64,000 nucleotides of DNA from positions 40,578,440 through 40,642,439 of the forward strand of contig OX485807.1 in the NCBI GenBank assembly GCA_950295325.1, given 5' to 3'. Below the pieces are notes generated by a model. The model was given only the letters and a program-made list of their open reading frames with translations. It was not told the DNA's origin and made no database searches. The stretch comes from Polytrichum commune (Eukaryota > Streptophyta > Polytrichopsida > Polytrichales > Polytrichaceae). Numbering within the stretch: the stretch's first letter is position 1; every line of letters starts with the position of its first letter. Both the position numbers and the translations under genes were made by a program. Below are positions 47,367-59,531 of this stretch, in pieces.

Positions 47367-49704
47367 TTTGTTGGCTCTGTGGGTTTGGTGAGTGTGCGTT
47401 TTCAAGTTGCAAGGAAAAAGGGTGGGGAAAAACCCAACTTTTTCCAACCGATGCATTGGGTTTTTGGTTTTAATGCAAAAAACTTGATTTCTGTAGATGA
47501 AACCATGGTATTATTCCAGCACTTGGCAATCGGCACCACCATTGGCGGACATTGGGCCCTTTGCCTTATAATCTCAACTTATCTGCAATAAAACCGGATT
47601 TTGCTAAACCTCAGATGATTGGTTTTTTTCTTCTTTTTTAAAATTTTATAACTATTAAAAACCCAACTGTTAGAAACCGTGTGGTGCCAACCATTGGCAA
47701 GGAAGCCATGCATGCCCGCACACACACCCTGGTTGGTCGGAGGGACCACCCGGGGACCATGAGGGAGCCTCGTTACTCTAGGGGTTTGGATTAAGGGAAT
47801 GTGTATGATCGTAGTCAATGGTGTTTTTTCACATGGTAGTGTTGAGGTTTTGGGACACACTTGATAAAAGTTTTTATGTCTATGGACGTGTTGTTGTTGT
47901 TGTTTAATTTTAATTTTTTTAATAATAAAGTTTTGGTGAATGTTTTTACATAAATTTATCCATGTAGATCCTTGTAGAAAGCAAAGTTAACAACACATGT
48001 GTACAAGCTTGGGATGATATCAAAATAGTGGCCAAAAAATCAAGCGTGGGAATATTTTATACATTCTGAAAACTTATACCATATCACTATATCATTCAAA
48101 AAGGTTATTTTGTCGGTCTCTCATATTTCTTTGCATCAGTGCATCAAGTGTTTCCAATATCAAACTAGCTCGTAGATGGCTCTTGATCAAAATTTCCTCG
48201 GAGAAACCTCTCCCACACATTGTTGCACTAGAATACATCACTAGCACACTCTACCAAAGTCTGTGGTAGCCAGGTGAGGAAGGTAGGCCAGTGCAAGACT
48301 CAGACTCTAGTGAAAATAGTCCAATTCAACTAAGTCTTAAACGAACTATTTTCTCTTTGCCCCACTTCTTGTAGGATATGAAACACATAGTTGGTGCAAG
48401 AATTGGGAGGGCATGTGTTATCATGATGGAAAGAGATTGAGAACCTTCTTATTGACAAGTACCCATAACTTTTGTGAGTCAACTTTGATAATAGAATGAC
48501 AATTTGCATGTGTAGTTCATTGCTATTGTCGACTAAACGAGACCATTTTTTATTTGATCCAGTGATTAGAAATATCTTTACATTACAAGCATATGAGACT
48601 TAGGCAACTCATCTTGCACCATTTATTTTATTTTATTTCAAAACCATAAATATATCATTGTCATAAATTTGCAAGAAGATTCACTAGCAAAAGACAAGTC
48701 GCCTAAGACTTATATGCTTATGGTGTTGGAGTTAGACATTGATAAGATCAATAAATATGTGAAGACCCAACTCTACATACAATTTTGATTGTTGGATCTT
48801 ACCATTGAACACTCCATTTTCTCCTTCTTCTTTCGTCTCCGCTTGGTAATTGCAAACATGCATAACATTATCATTCCAAGCTTCCAATTCAGAGTTGAGA
48901 TGCAAAGTTAGTGCCACACACCTTCATCACCTCACCTAGCGTTGTTCGTTCGTACACTGTGGCCGGAAACCTGAAAAAGCAGCTTTCACTCTTGACCGAC
49001 AGGCTGAGGGGACAAGGAAGGTGAGAGAAGGTTTTCGAGTGACAAGGAAGCCACACATACCGGATGGCTGGGGGACCGTAAGGAAGCCGTAAATTGTGTC
49101 AGTAGTCATGCTGGCAGTGTGAGGAGAGGAGGCCCTCTAAGCTAGGAGACGTGGAGCCCAGGATCACGAACTACTGACAGCATTTTGAATCAAAGTGTGG
49201 GGGTGCCGAAATGCTGATAGCTAGGAGTCTCTAGTCTCTAGTCTCTAGCTAGCTAGCTATGCAACACTACTACTCCTACTACTCCTACTGCTTAGGCCTG
49301 CAGGCAAGTCCATGTCATGTACAAATTACACGGCCAAGTGTGATGTGTGTGGCGCTCGAATTGTATCAACATAATATATGTTGCAGAGATTCATCACCTG
49401 TCATGAGACCCGCCGGTCAGACGTGGGAGTAGTAAACTACTGTAGATTATTGGTGCCCTGCGAGCATGGCAGAGGTTTTGGGTCGAGATTCAGGCCCAGC
49501 CCTCAGATTTTATTTCTGGCAGAAGCACAGCGGCTTCATAATTTGCGCGCTGATCCAAGATCACACCTCCACCACTTTCAGAGTACGCGAGCAGTGCCAT
49601 TCGCAGACGGGATCAAACTATTGAATCTGGAAACACTTGTGATGGCAATTGTGGAGTCTTACCACCACTACTACACTGATGATCGCATTTAGTGGCGGGC
49701 TGGC
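47367..49704. other. Gene-free
   Basis: Unrecognised short frames only. At 49225-49290, CTAGTCTCTAGTCTCTAG then TAGCTAGCTAGCTA and ACTACTCCTACTACTCC form short tandem runs. Confidence 0.4.
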
Positions 49705-50118
49705 TAGTAGTGCATGTGGGAGATTAGTGAAGGTGATACTAAGTGAGTAAGCTTCTTTAATTACGCCATGAAATGAGTGCCACCAGAAGATCTAAGGTTC
49801 TCGCAAAGTACGAGTGCTTTTTTTCTATTGTTGTAGCTAGGTTTTGATGAGTAGTAATGTTATCACATCATTTTATAACGCATGAAGAAGTTGTTGTTGT
49901 TTTTGCACCATTGTGAATGATTCTTAGAGTTTTGAATCAATTAAAGCACTTTAAAGTACGCACTACTTTTTTTTTAAATGTATGGTAAAAAAGCATGTAT
50001 TCATGAATTTCGTATCATTCTGTAACAATTTTGACCCTCATATTTTTGAGATTTGGCAAAATAGTGCATGGTTCGGGAATTAGTACCACACGCACTTAAT
50101 GGGATAATCAGTGTAGTT
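49705..50118 (+). repeat. Dispersed repeat R3-related, copy 4
   Basis: It aligns with 59135-59531 over most of its length (TAGTGCATGTGGGA, ATTA-TGAAGGTGATA, AGATCTA, TACGCACTA, GTATGGTAAA, GGCAAAATAGTGCA, GAGTACCAC-CGCAC). The shared end GGGATAATCAGTGTAGT links it to copies 1-3. Confidence 0.7.
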
Positions 50119-51255
50119 CCCACCCACTATGTGACTATGAAAATTATAAATATAGGATAGAAATCTGCTATTTTGATTGATCACAACAAGATTTAGTGGA
50201 AGAGAACCAATAGTAAGATTGCGGGATCCTCGTAGCAATCCACCATGTGGTCTAGCTGAGAATGTCACCCTGCCAACTTTGTTACCAAAACAAATCTTGT
50301 CAACACTACGAGCATTTGTGTCCCCAAGCATGAATAATGCACAACTGAAGAAAGTGCAAATATATCATTGTATCAACTTTCACATTCCACTTGTAGTATG
50401 CTTCCTATGTTCGCAATCGGTAATATGTTCAATTTGAAAATACTGCCAATGGGGTTTAGCAACAATTGTCACTTTTCCAACTCTATCACCCAAAAAACAC
50501 CAACCAACACTACAAGCGTAGGAGTCTCAAAGTAGACATATCCTGAAAATAAAGAAATAATTGCAAATCTATTATTGTAACTACATATTTTCTTTGAAAA
50601 CAAATTTAGGTGCGGATGATGTGTGCTTAGTGTTATGGAACTTGTATGCTACACTATTTACATTTGATTTCGTATGGCTCACAATATTCACACTCGATCC
50701 ACGTAACTAGTCTTGCAATGTTCATTAGGTTGCAACCAGGAAAGGTGGCATCAGATACTTGTTGCTCCAAGTCAAGTCATAGAGACTACTCTAATTAACA
50801 TGACACATCTATTTCAATGCCTCATGGAATTGGATGGTACACTATGATAAGGTGGTTTATGCTAAATCCATCACCTCACCTACAACCAACCCATATTCAA
50901 CAACCTTGTTGAGTATGAGGATGTCCACCAATTTAACGTCTTAAGCTTGTGATGGTTAAGTCATGCAAGCAATAAATTCTTGAACTCTTATCACTTTTGT
51001 ATAAAAAATTTCAAATAAGACACCATATGGTGCATTGAAATCCCCTTTTCATCGCCAAATAAAACCTCAGTAGAACGAATAATAATAACAACGACGCATT
51101 TTTAACACCATCTACACCTTAGTGGATCATTGGCACCAATTTCTCATTCAAGTCATTTGAAACTCTATGGATGGTTGTTACAATGCCACAACAATATCTC
51201 AGAGACAACAATATCATAAGGCACATCTATGGTTCTACCACCATAGCACTCGGAG
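50119..51255. other. Gene-free
   Basis: No coding signal; 50440-50540 (AACACTACAAGCGTAGGAGTC) is similar to 58210-58240, an additional old repeat. Confidence 0.35.
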
Positions 51256-51721
51256 CAGTGATCGGGAAGATTTCTGGGCATAATCGATTGAGATCCTAGT
51301 GTTTGCAAGTCCAACCAGTTACATGTTGTTGACATCCTTCGGTTTTCCTTTATGAAATTGAGGTATATTCTATAAAATCCTCTAAAATGATCGATAATTT
51401 TCCTCTAGTCTTGAACTTCAACCAATTCTTTCTCAAACTCATACCAGGGTCACACTGGGCAGCCCAGCCAAAAACATCAGCCCTACGTATTCTCTGGAAA
51501 TACAGGGCTGGGATTTCAGTTGGCTGGAGCTGCTGGTTGCAGGCTACCCCCCTTCTTCCAGCCACTCCAGTAGCTCCAGCCAACTGAAATCCCAGCCCTG
51601 TATTTCCGGAGAATACGTAGAGCTGATGTGTTTGGTGACTGGAGCTGCTGGGGTTTTTGGTGTGGCCCCTACATCAACCGGTTCATCTGTAACCGACTGC
51701 CGGTTCTCCCCGATCACAGAG
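51256..51721 (-). mobile_element. hAT-like MITE with a nested foldback element
   Basis: It starts CAGTGATCGGGAAGA and ends GTTCTCCCCGATCACAGAG, with ACTCGGAG at both flanks (51248-51255, 51722-51729). The right end has two extra bases relative to the usual terminus. It is longer than its relatives only because of the insertion at 51442-51673. Confidence 0.85.
51442..51673. mobile_element. Foldback MITE, 232 bp, TCA target duplication
   Basis: Flanked by TCA (51439-51441, 51674-51676) at a point where the 62.4 kb relative is continuous (CTCAAACTCAAGCGG). Ends TACCAGGGTCACAC and reversed TGTAGGGGCCACAC. The body is an almost perfect hairpin: arms at about 51475-51536 and 51563-51628 share CTACGTATTCTC, GGAAATACAGGGCTGGGATT and TCAGTTGGCTGGAGCT. 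Unusually intact, hence probably young. Confidence 0.88.
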
Positions 51722-51729
51722 ACTCGGAG

Positions 51730-53656
51730 TCTACAGTTTTTGCACGACTTAGATACGAGCTGACCAAGTCACGGTGGCCATAAATTGGTGTGATTGTTGA
51801 CGTACAAGTGGCCATCCACTTGTAACTGGAGCCACTACTTACGCACTACACAGTCCTTTTGAGAGGTTGAGTGGACATTCTTCCCCTTTCATGTCTGAGC
51901 TGGGAGGGAGCTAGTGAGATAAATGGACTTTGCGAAAAGCTATGCATGCAGGCAGATCAGTCACAGACAGACAGACTCTTACTTATCAGAGAGAAGGATC
52001 GAGTGCGCATTTTAATTCAACACTCGAAGGTGGAGGCTCAATTATGGGAGACGTACCTCCACATGTACAGTTACAGCTCCTCATCTCCTGACTAGCTTGC
52101 AGCGGGCAATGCACATCTGCTTATACACAGGCAACTCTGGAGCTGTGGAAGAAGTACCCTACCCACACCCAGCAGGGCTCAGTTCCTGCTTCGCTCTTTT
52201 CTAGGTCACCAGCTCTACAATAAGATTTTGGAGCCTTAATGAGGACCGTTTGGGTCCTTCGTAAGACGTTGACTGTTGAATCTTGTGGTATCGAGTGCAG
52301 GATTTGACGATAATTATTTTACTGCAGTTTTGCGAGAAAAAAGAATATGAAATCTCAATCACAGCATTGTTAACTTGACCCTCCCTCTGATCTCCAAGGG
52401 GTCATATATATATATATGTGTGCCATTGAAAAATTTGGTAAACTGTAACCGATCTTGACAATCAGGGTTTTCAAACCCCACTTCCCACCCTTAGTTTTTT
52501 CAATTGGTCTTTCACCCAACTGAGGTAGGTATAGGTCACACGTTTACCAAGAAGGTTATCATGAAGCCATGCATATTGGAGGAAATCCATCGGTCCCGAT
52601 GGTTCCCAAAGTATAAGGTTGGGTTTAGAGGCAGCTAGTGAAATTTTTGTTTTCTTTATTTGGATTCCGGGTTGGAGTATGCTTCTGCTCAATGTCGTAT
52701 ATACAAGCCCCCAACAAATATCAAAGTTAATTTTAGATTGAATGCAACCTACACAAAGAAGAAGTGAGAATATCATCATATGTAACAATGATTGATATAT
52801 ATATATATATATGTTTGTGTGTGTGTGTGTGTGCCTGGGTCGATTATATAAGCTTAATTGGTCTACTTGGTCTTTCAAGAGTTAAGCACCTTGTGGGGTT
52901 GCCCTTACATGAGAAATCCAAAGTCATTGAAATTGAAGTAATGATTAGATTTCATGCATGCTAAGGTTGGTTCTAGGTAATGTGGGTTTTTGCTTAACCT
53001 AAACATATGCCAACATGCCTAGACTATTTGTGTGCGCAAAAATGGTACTAGATCCATATCATAACAATGATTCTATGCATAAATATTGAGGCAAAAGGGA
53101 ATTGTGCCAATTTAAGAAATTTTGTAACATGTGCCACTAGTTTTAATGATCTTTCATGTGGAATTGTTCCATTTGATGACTCTCTCTTAGTTATCTATGA
53201 GTGATCCCACCCATGCAATTTGTATGAACAATGTGTCCATACAATTCATGTATATTTTAATTCCGGAATAGTGTTTGGATAACTTATAGTTGAATCTTTA
53301 GTTCGTTAAAGAATGAAAATGATGTAGCCTCTTGAAAGTTGGAGCTAGAATTGACCCATTCTCTTATGCCATATTCCCGATCACCATCTACATAGCATAA
53401 CCATCCCACACGCAAAATTGGTCACTTAACCCGCCAACCACACTCCAACACTATGACAATGCACTCGACTATCCCTCCCCTCACACTACAATACTCTTCT
53501 ACACTAGCTGCACTCAAAAAAGAACCACAAACGATCACAACCCTTTGCATTCACAACCAACCCCCCTACATTGTCACTTGAACATTTCTATCCGCGCTCC
53601 CTCCTTCTCTGTCATTTAAATGCTATATACCCGAACCTAATATAATCCTCTTACAA
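51730..53656. other. Gene-free up to the LINE remnant
   Basis: (TA)n at about 52408-52418, and (TA)n followed by (GT)n at 52796-52832. The last 250 bp (53400-53650) may be decayed upstream RNase H/RT sequence, but no frame is readable. Confidence 0.4.
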
Positions 53657-54124
53657 GTGGAACTTTACCGTGTCCTCCTCCTTGCATTCAAAACACACAA
53701 AAATGTTATGAATAACATATACATTTTTATCAATAATTTAAACAACATGTATATACCCAACAACCATATCGACACCCATCCTCACAACATAATCATCCAC
53801 ATTCAAAACACACCACATCATATCACCATACAAAAAGTCCACACTCATAACAATGTCTTTGGTAATGATGAGGCCAACAAACTAGCCAAAAGAAGTTGTA
53901 CAAACGACACAATAACAATGGTCCCATTCCACCTCACCACTCAAAGAATTCCTCATTGGCCGGGATGCTCCCCAACCCCCACTCAGCATGATGGTTTCAT
54001 CCGATGGTTTCATCCGCAACCTCACATGCAACATATTAAAAAACAGTGGAGCTACATCACATCATATCCTAGCAATACATTTCTCTACGCTATCAAATGG
54101 CTATCACATAGACATACATGTTGA
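53657..54124 (+). pseudogene. LINE-like retroelement, RNase H domain, catalytically dead
   Basis: A 155-codon open frame carries an RNase H-like pattern. ELYRVLLLAFKTHKN contains the helix Glu. IYIFINNLNNMY occupies the strand that normally reads T-D-S after the hydrophobic residues. ITIQKVHTHNNVFGNDEANKLAKR is the C-terminal V-x-(A/T)H...GN-x-x-A-(D)-x-LA block. The Asp of TDS and the Asp expected in EADKLA are both Asn here, so the metal site is lost. A further stretch (WPGCSPTPTQHDGFIRW) follows. The LINE-like C-terminal region resumes at about 55.2 kb after the R2 repeat. No upstream reverse transcriptase is readable. Confidence 0.6.
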
Positions 54125-54387
54125 TTTGTCAACCCTTTCTTGGACTTCAAGACATACTTCAAGTGCACAAACAACCCAACTTCTCAAATTTCAATATGGT
54201 CAATACATGGGTAATTTTTGCAATTAAAAAGTATTAAACCATGCTTTATCTCCCCTTTCAAGTGCTTTGTGCCCCATGAACCAAATTGACAATTGTTTAC
54301 ACCTCATCTTTTGTTGCACAAATAAACATTCAAGAACCTTTCGAACTAACAAATATAACAAAGTAAGCCATGTCGTTGATGACACCC

Positions 54388-55000
54388 TATTAGGGTGCAA
54401 GCACGGTAAAGTGGATAGCTCTTGGTCCTTGCACACATTTAAGTGAAAGTGATTCAGAACAAAATACTAACTTTGAATTTTGTGAAAAAAAAGATTGTGG
54501 ACATTTTTAAAACATATTGATTTACAAAGCCAAGCAATTTATGTTGACAAACACAACCTAGTAAAAAAAGTCTACATATTTTAGAAGGCAATGCAAGTGG
54601 TGATATTGAACAAGTAAATGTCCAAATTTTGCTTAAGATATGATAAATGTATCTTCAATTGATGATTTTTTACAAAAAAAAAATTGAAAATTATTTGATG
54701 ATGACCTCAAATGTATAATGAATTAAACGAAAATGGAAACGAAAATCAAGTTCAAAATAGTTAAGCTTGTGAAATTTACGTCCAAAACCAAACCTAGCCA
54801 TTTGCTTTGGAGCATTACTTTTAATGATAAGCTTTGAGGATCTCATCTTGGTATTCTACATTTGAGTACTCAACACAACAATAGAGGTCAACATGAAAAA
54901 CTATTCAATTTACACAACACTTTGCTACTACTCTTAGGCGTTTGACCAAATCCTTTATAGTTTTAGGATATTGGAGTACTTTTTAGGTCCACATTACCAT
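54388..55000 (+). repeat. Dispersed repeat R2, copy 3 (longest)
   Basis: It combines the front half shared with 24.1 kb (GGGTGCAAGCACGGTAAAGTGG) and the back half shared with 42.8 kb (TTAGGCGTTTGACC). It lies between the two parts of the LINE remnant, consistent with insertion into it. Confidence 0.7.
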
Positions 55001-55216
55001 GCATGCTTACACCCATTAGCCGTCACCACTTGCCACTTTACACACATACATGTTCGTATCCAAAATAATGAACACCTTGATTATACAATGCCGTCTTGGC
55101 TCCTTCCATGCTACTACTACCAGCTTTTATGTAAATGTCTAGCATGACTATGACATATTATGCATCAAAGGCAAATCCTTCATTGGATAATTTCCCTTTC
55201 TCCTCATAAAACACCT

Positions 55217-55499
55217 TCACAATCCCAATTTATTGAATCCACTTGTTGCATTCATAGGTTCTACGAAGCCAATGGTGGCTACTCAAAAACATGTCAAGTA
55301 CAATGTCCTTCACTCTCCACCTCCAACAACTAGGTTGGAAAAAACTACCCCTATTATAACTACCGTTGGACTAATAGGCACTATTCATAACTCATCCATC
55401 AAACACTTACTCAATCTTGAGATTCTCAAATATAAAGTTAACAAATTTATGGAATTTTCCTCACAAAATGCTATCAAATGCCTTGCCCACATTGCTTAA
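55217..55499 (+). pseudogene. LINE-like retroelement, C-terminal region
   Basis: One frame reads SQFIESTCCIHRFYEANGG from about 55217. After a frameshift the next frame reads TTPIITTVGLIGTIHNSSIK, LLNLEILKYKVNKFMEFSSQ and NAIKCLAHIA, ending in TAA at 55497. The second part is the same tail seen at 34.2 and 62.2 kb. Frameshifted and lacking the final NxRKLxN, hence a pseudogene, probably the continuation of 53657-54124. Confidence 0.55.
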
Positions 55500-55559
55500 T
55501 AAACACCAAGTACCTATGCCACTATTTCTAGATCTAGATTAGATGCACATACTAAGTTG

Positions 55560-55890
55560 TTAACATTGAGAACTTAATCTTACCACGGTAGGGCAATAGT
55601 AGGAAGCTAAGTTAGAAAGGATTAGACATTAGAAAAGTACCACAAGAAAAGGTGTCAAGGATAAGATGGAAGATTTTGTCAAAAAGGAACCACTTGTTTG
55701 AATGTGTGGTTAGGATAGTGATAGGATTAGGAACCCTTGCCCTGTTTAGATAGGATTTAAGTAGAGGAACAAAAGGTTCAAGTGTGACCATTTTGGTAAG
55801 CATTGGAAGAAGTTACTTCCTTGTGGAATGAATGGAGCAAAGATTTGTGTTCTACTAGGATTGTGTAAGTATGCATGAAGTAATATTCTT
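55560..55890 (-). repeat. Repeat shared with 63.2-63.55 kb (probable LINE-derived)
   Basis: The minus strand and plus-strand 63300-63545 share ATTCCACAAGGA, AATGGCCA/AATGGTCA, CTTGACACC/CTTTGACACC and intervening order. In translation both contain F(I)IPQG followed by a Trp-containing stretch, with frameshifts. It is inverted relative to the adjacent LINE tail. Confidence 0.5.
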
Positions 55891-56289
55891 GAAGGTTGAA
55901 TATTGATTCTATGAGATTGAATGTCGAATATATAATATTTTCTCCACAAAACTCAAAGTTATTATGTTGTTTTGAATCACTTTCACTTAAACATATGCAA
56001 GGATCGAGAGCCCTCGACTTTACTGTGTTTGCACCCGACAACATTGAAGAATAGGAATGCTTGATTAATTTGCATTTCTAAAGTAGCCAACCCATTCCCA
56101 ACCCATTCTTTGCAATTTGAGTGTGATTTTTCTAAGTGAGTATTCTCTTTGATGTATACTCATGATATAGGTTACCCTATTTCTGATCACCGATCAATTA
56201 CAAAACCAAGAATGCATGATTCCCGTAATCGATAATTGTGGCATCTAAACACGCTTTTAATCTAAATCTAGTTATCAACTTAGCCACTA

Positions 56290-56690
56290 AGGTCAAGGCA
56301 TCCATAGTCGACCAAGTCCATTTAACATCTCACTAGGATCAGGTAACATTTGTCAACATGAATGAGATCCATATATTTTGGGCAAACAAAGTTAAGGTTT
56401 TGTGGTGGCGGCTTGTGATTGATTACTCTCATAAGAGTTTTGACAACTATTATAGCCAAGCATTAGCATTTAGATGAGCAGCTATGGGTTAAACCTATAG
56501 ATCGACTATGTGTTACCCTAACTTTACTACTTCAAAATTTGAAGCAATTTCCATATCCTTGATATATATATATATATATATTCTCTTTAGAATTTTTCTT
56601 TCTCTTTGTAAGAAAAACAATTCCCCGTTGTTACTCCTCTTAAACAAATGCAAACTCTCTTATTTTATCGGTTATATGTGCCTCAACCTC
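56290..56690 (+). repeat. Dispersed repeat R1, copy C
   Basis: It aligns with the 17.7 and 33.6 kb copies from GGTCAAGGCATCCATAGTCG to GCAAACTCTCTTATTTTATC, with GTTGTTACTCC at the MITE target, uninterrupted. An (AT)n tract (about 56561-56580) is inserted after CCATATCC. Confidence 0.75.
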
Positions 56691-56966
56691 AACATTTGGC
56701 TAAGTTGGATTTCGACCATGACATGTTGGCACTGATCAGAGATCGATATTGTGTTCCATGGAAATAGGTTGACCTAAGTTGTAAAACTGGGGTGGTGGTC
56801 GGGAATGGGTTGATCACCTTAGATTTATGCATTGAGAGAGGGGGCCGACAATTCTAATATCGAGTTTCTTATGAATATCCCAAAGGTCAACAGTAACATT
56901 GTGAGACACATGCACTTTGCTTGGCTATGCTAGAATACACTCATCCACAAAAAACCAAGACATCTC

Positions 56967-58142
56967 CAATGAACAGGAGAACCAACCGCTAGTTACAGAT
57001 GAACGGTTAGAGTTTGTGAAATAACTGGTGGAGTTACAAATTCAAGACTCAGGAAAATCACCAGTCATTCTAGAGGAATCTATGGAATATACCTCATCTT
57101 AATAAGGAAGAACTAAAAGATCACAACATGTAACCAGTTGGACTTGGAAAACACTAGGATCTTGACCGACTACCGTAGTTCAATAGCAGGTTCGGCACAA
57201 AATAATTCTAAAAATAGATGCCTAAAATTTTGGAATATTATTGGCATTTTTTGCCGAATATAAAATTAATTATTTTTCAAAATTGCCTAAAAGTAAGAAA
57301 TTTGTACTTCTCACTAGAGTTTTACTTACAATGGAAGCATATGTGAATTTTGAAGGAGAGAAGGTGCTCCTTTTGTAATCAAGCTCACGTACATTAGTCC
57401 ACAAAGAATATGGTTTAAGAAGTAGCAAGACTTTAGGCGAGGCTTTTCAAATGTGTTGTACACAAATTTTTGGAGTCCAATTGAGCATAGAAGATGAAGT
57501 TTTTATAGAATTTTGTCCAAGTAACAAAAGTTGAAAAAACAATCCTTCTTCCACCTCCAACAAGTTTTGTGTCAAAATAAGTCTTTATGCAAAAGATATG
57601 GACAAAACATTGCAGCCGTGTAAAGATCAAAAAATTAAATGCGTTCATAACAGTTTTTTGGAGCTCATTTGTGCATAGAAGATCAACTTTTTTGGAATTT
57701 TGTTGGTCTAAGAAAAGTTTAGAAATCAAGTAATATTTCACCTCCAATAAATTTTATGTCATTTGAAGACTCTATGCAAAAGTTATGCGTGTTATAAAAA
57801 TGACGTCTAACTAGGTGCTTCACCTCAAAGTTTACATATCCCATATGCATTGTTGAACACAACTCCACTCTACTTGCATAAAGCACAGAGCATTCTCAAC
57901 TCTTCACTCACATCTTACTTGTCATTCAATGCAAGAGAGATGTACAAGATATAAGTTGAAATAGAAAATTAAAAATGAATGTAAGCCGAATATTTAAAAA
58001 TTAAAAGAGAAAATTGCCGAAAATATGAATATACTATTTTTAGGTGCCGAACCTACTTTTTGAACTTTAATTAAATATTAGGCAGCAAGTTGCCTAACCT
58101 GCTAGTAAACTACGGTATGCCCAATAATGTCCCATGTCAATG
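56967..58142 (+). mobile_element. hAT-like MITE interrupted by a second transposon
   Basis: The left end is CAATGAACAGGAGAACC, with family landmarks GTTACAGATGAACGG, AGACTCAGGAAAATCACC and CATGTAACCAGTTGGACTTGG. After the 943-bp insertion it resumes with TGCCCAATAATGTCCC and ends CAATG. Flanks are GACATCTC (56959-56966) and GACGTCTC (58143-58150), 7 of 8 identical. Confidence 0.85.
57173..58115. mobile_element. TA-flanked transposon, 943 bp, nested in a hAT-like MITE
   Basis: Terminal inverted repeats are CCGTAGTTCAATAGCAGGTT and (right end reversed) CCGTAGTTTACTAGCAGGTT, continuing GGCA, with TA on each side (57171-57172, 58116-58117). A TA duplication suggests a Tc1/mariner-like mover, but no transposase is visible. 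A 104-codon minus frame at 57433-57747 has no known domain. Internal motifs repeat (TTTTTGGAG...CATAGAAGAT twice). A relative of its right half lies inverted at about 61060-61430. Confidence 0.85.
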
Positions 58143-58150
58143 GACGTCTC

Positions 58151-59134
58151 GGGTGTGCAGAGGTTTTGGTTTTCATGACAACCCAATTTGTGGGTGTCAA
58201 TGAAAACCAATGCAAGCACTACAAGCATATGAGTCCTAGGTAATTAACGCATGTCACTAGAAACTTGTTCTAAATTTGTAAATCTAGCATAGTGATAGAT
58301 TTGCATTGTTCTTTGATCGACTTAAGACTATTTTGTAGGACCCATATGCTAGTAGTGAAGACAACAAACATATTGCTCCGAACAATATAAACGAGATTTT
58401 CAAGCCCAACTCCACAACATGTGCACAAGAAAAAATGATAAATATAGCATCGCACACAACTTGTCGTAGCAAATAACACCATGATTTCTGGTTTGCATCA
58501 CTTGGCTTCTTCTTCTTCTTCTTCTTGTGGCAATAAGAGTAACATATTTTCGTGTTACCAGTGGGCGACACTGGCCTTCTAGCATTATGATGACCAAAGA
58601 ACGTCTAAACGAATGACACTGAAAAATTACATTCATTTTCACCTCGTTTTCACTGGTGATATATCCCCTGATGTTTGAGTATTTCGTCATTTGACTTGTC
58701 ATTCAAAACTTTGGGAGATGCCCAAATCTTAGATAATGGCATGGCCTATATTAGTATAGTTCAGATTTTAGATAACTCTTTCCTCATACAGTTGCCAAAA
58801 TCAAAACCTAATTTTTTTTCATGTTTCAAAACTGTGCCACTCTAATCTCATTTTTTTGATGGCATGGGAGGTCCTCCTTTTACAAGGTGTAGGTGATTTC
58901 TTTGTATATATATGTGACAACAAAGGATGCCAAACGCATGAACCAACAACAAGACCACTCAATTCCCATAGTGAGATGCCCCAAAAGCTAGTGCAGGGCT
59001 TGTGCATTAAATTGCATGATGCACTACACCAAAATGCATAATGGACATGGATTACTGTTTACAGTTACCAAGTGCTATGAATTTCCATTAATTATTATTT
59101 TTGCTACATTAATTGTCCCAATTAGTAAGAGAGG
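58151..59134. other. Gene-free; old repeat similar to 30.4-30.8 and 50.4-50.6 kb
   Basis: 58200-58480 shares CACTACAAGCATATGAGTC-like, ATAGATTTGCATTGTTC and TCGACTTA motifs with 30.45-30.6 kb (ATAGATTTTCATGTTC, GTCGACATA). (CTT)n at 58506-58525. No coding signal. Confidence 0.35.
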
Positions 59135-59531
59135 GTTAATAGTGCATGTGGGAAATTAATGAAGGTGATATTAAATTTCTTTACGCTATGAAATTAGTGC
59201 TGCCAAAAGATCTAGGAAGCATTATTTATCTTGGCATTATTCATTGAAAATATTATTCATAACAACACTATTCACTAAAAGCACCGGCACTATTCATCTT
59301 GGCACTATCACTAACAAGCGTGTATTTGCATATAATTAAATTTTTATTGCTCTACAAGCACCTTAAAGCACGCACTAATTTTCTTGAAACGTATGGTAAA
59401 TGAGCATGTATACATGACTGCAGTATCTCTTCGTAAACATTTCAACCCTCACTTCTTCAACGACTTGGCAAAATAGTGCACGGTTTAAGAATGAGTACCA
59501 CGCGCACTAATATTGGGATAATCAGCGTAGT
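59135..59531 (+). repeat. Dispersed repeat R3-related, copy 5
   Basis: Partner of 49705-50118; ends GCGCACTAATATTGGGATAATC then AGCGTAGTG. Confidence 0.7.

Noticed and set aside
53400-53650. Reverse transcriptase upstream of the RNase H remnant
   Set aside because: No RT motif (for example xxDD) is readable in any frame.
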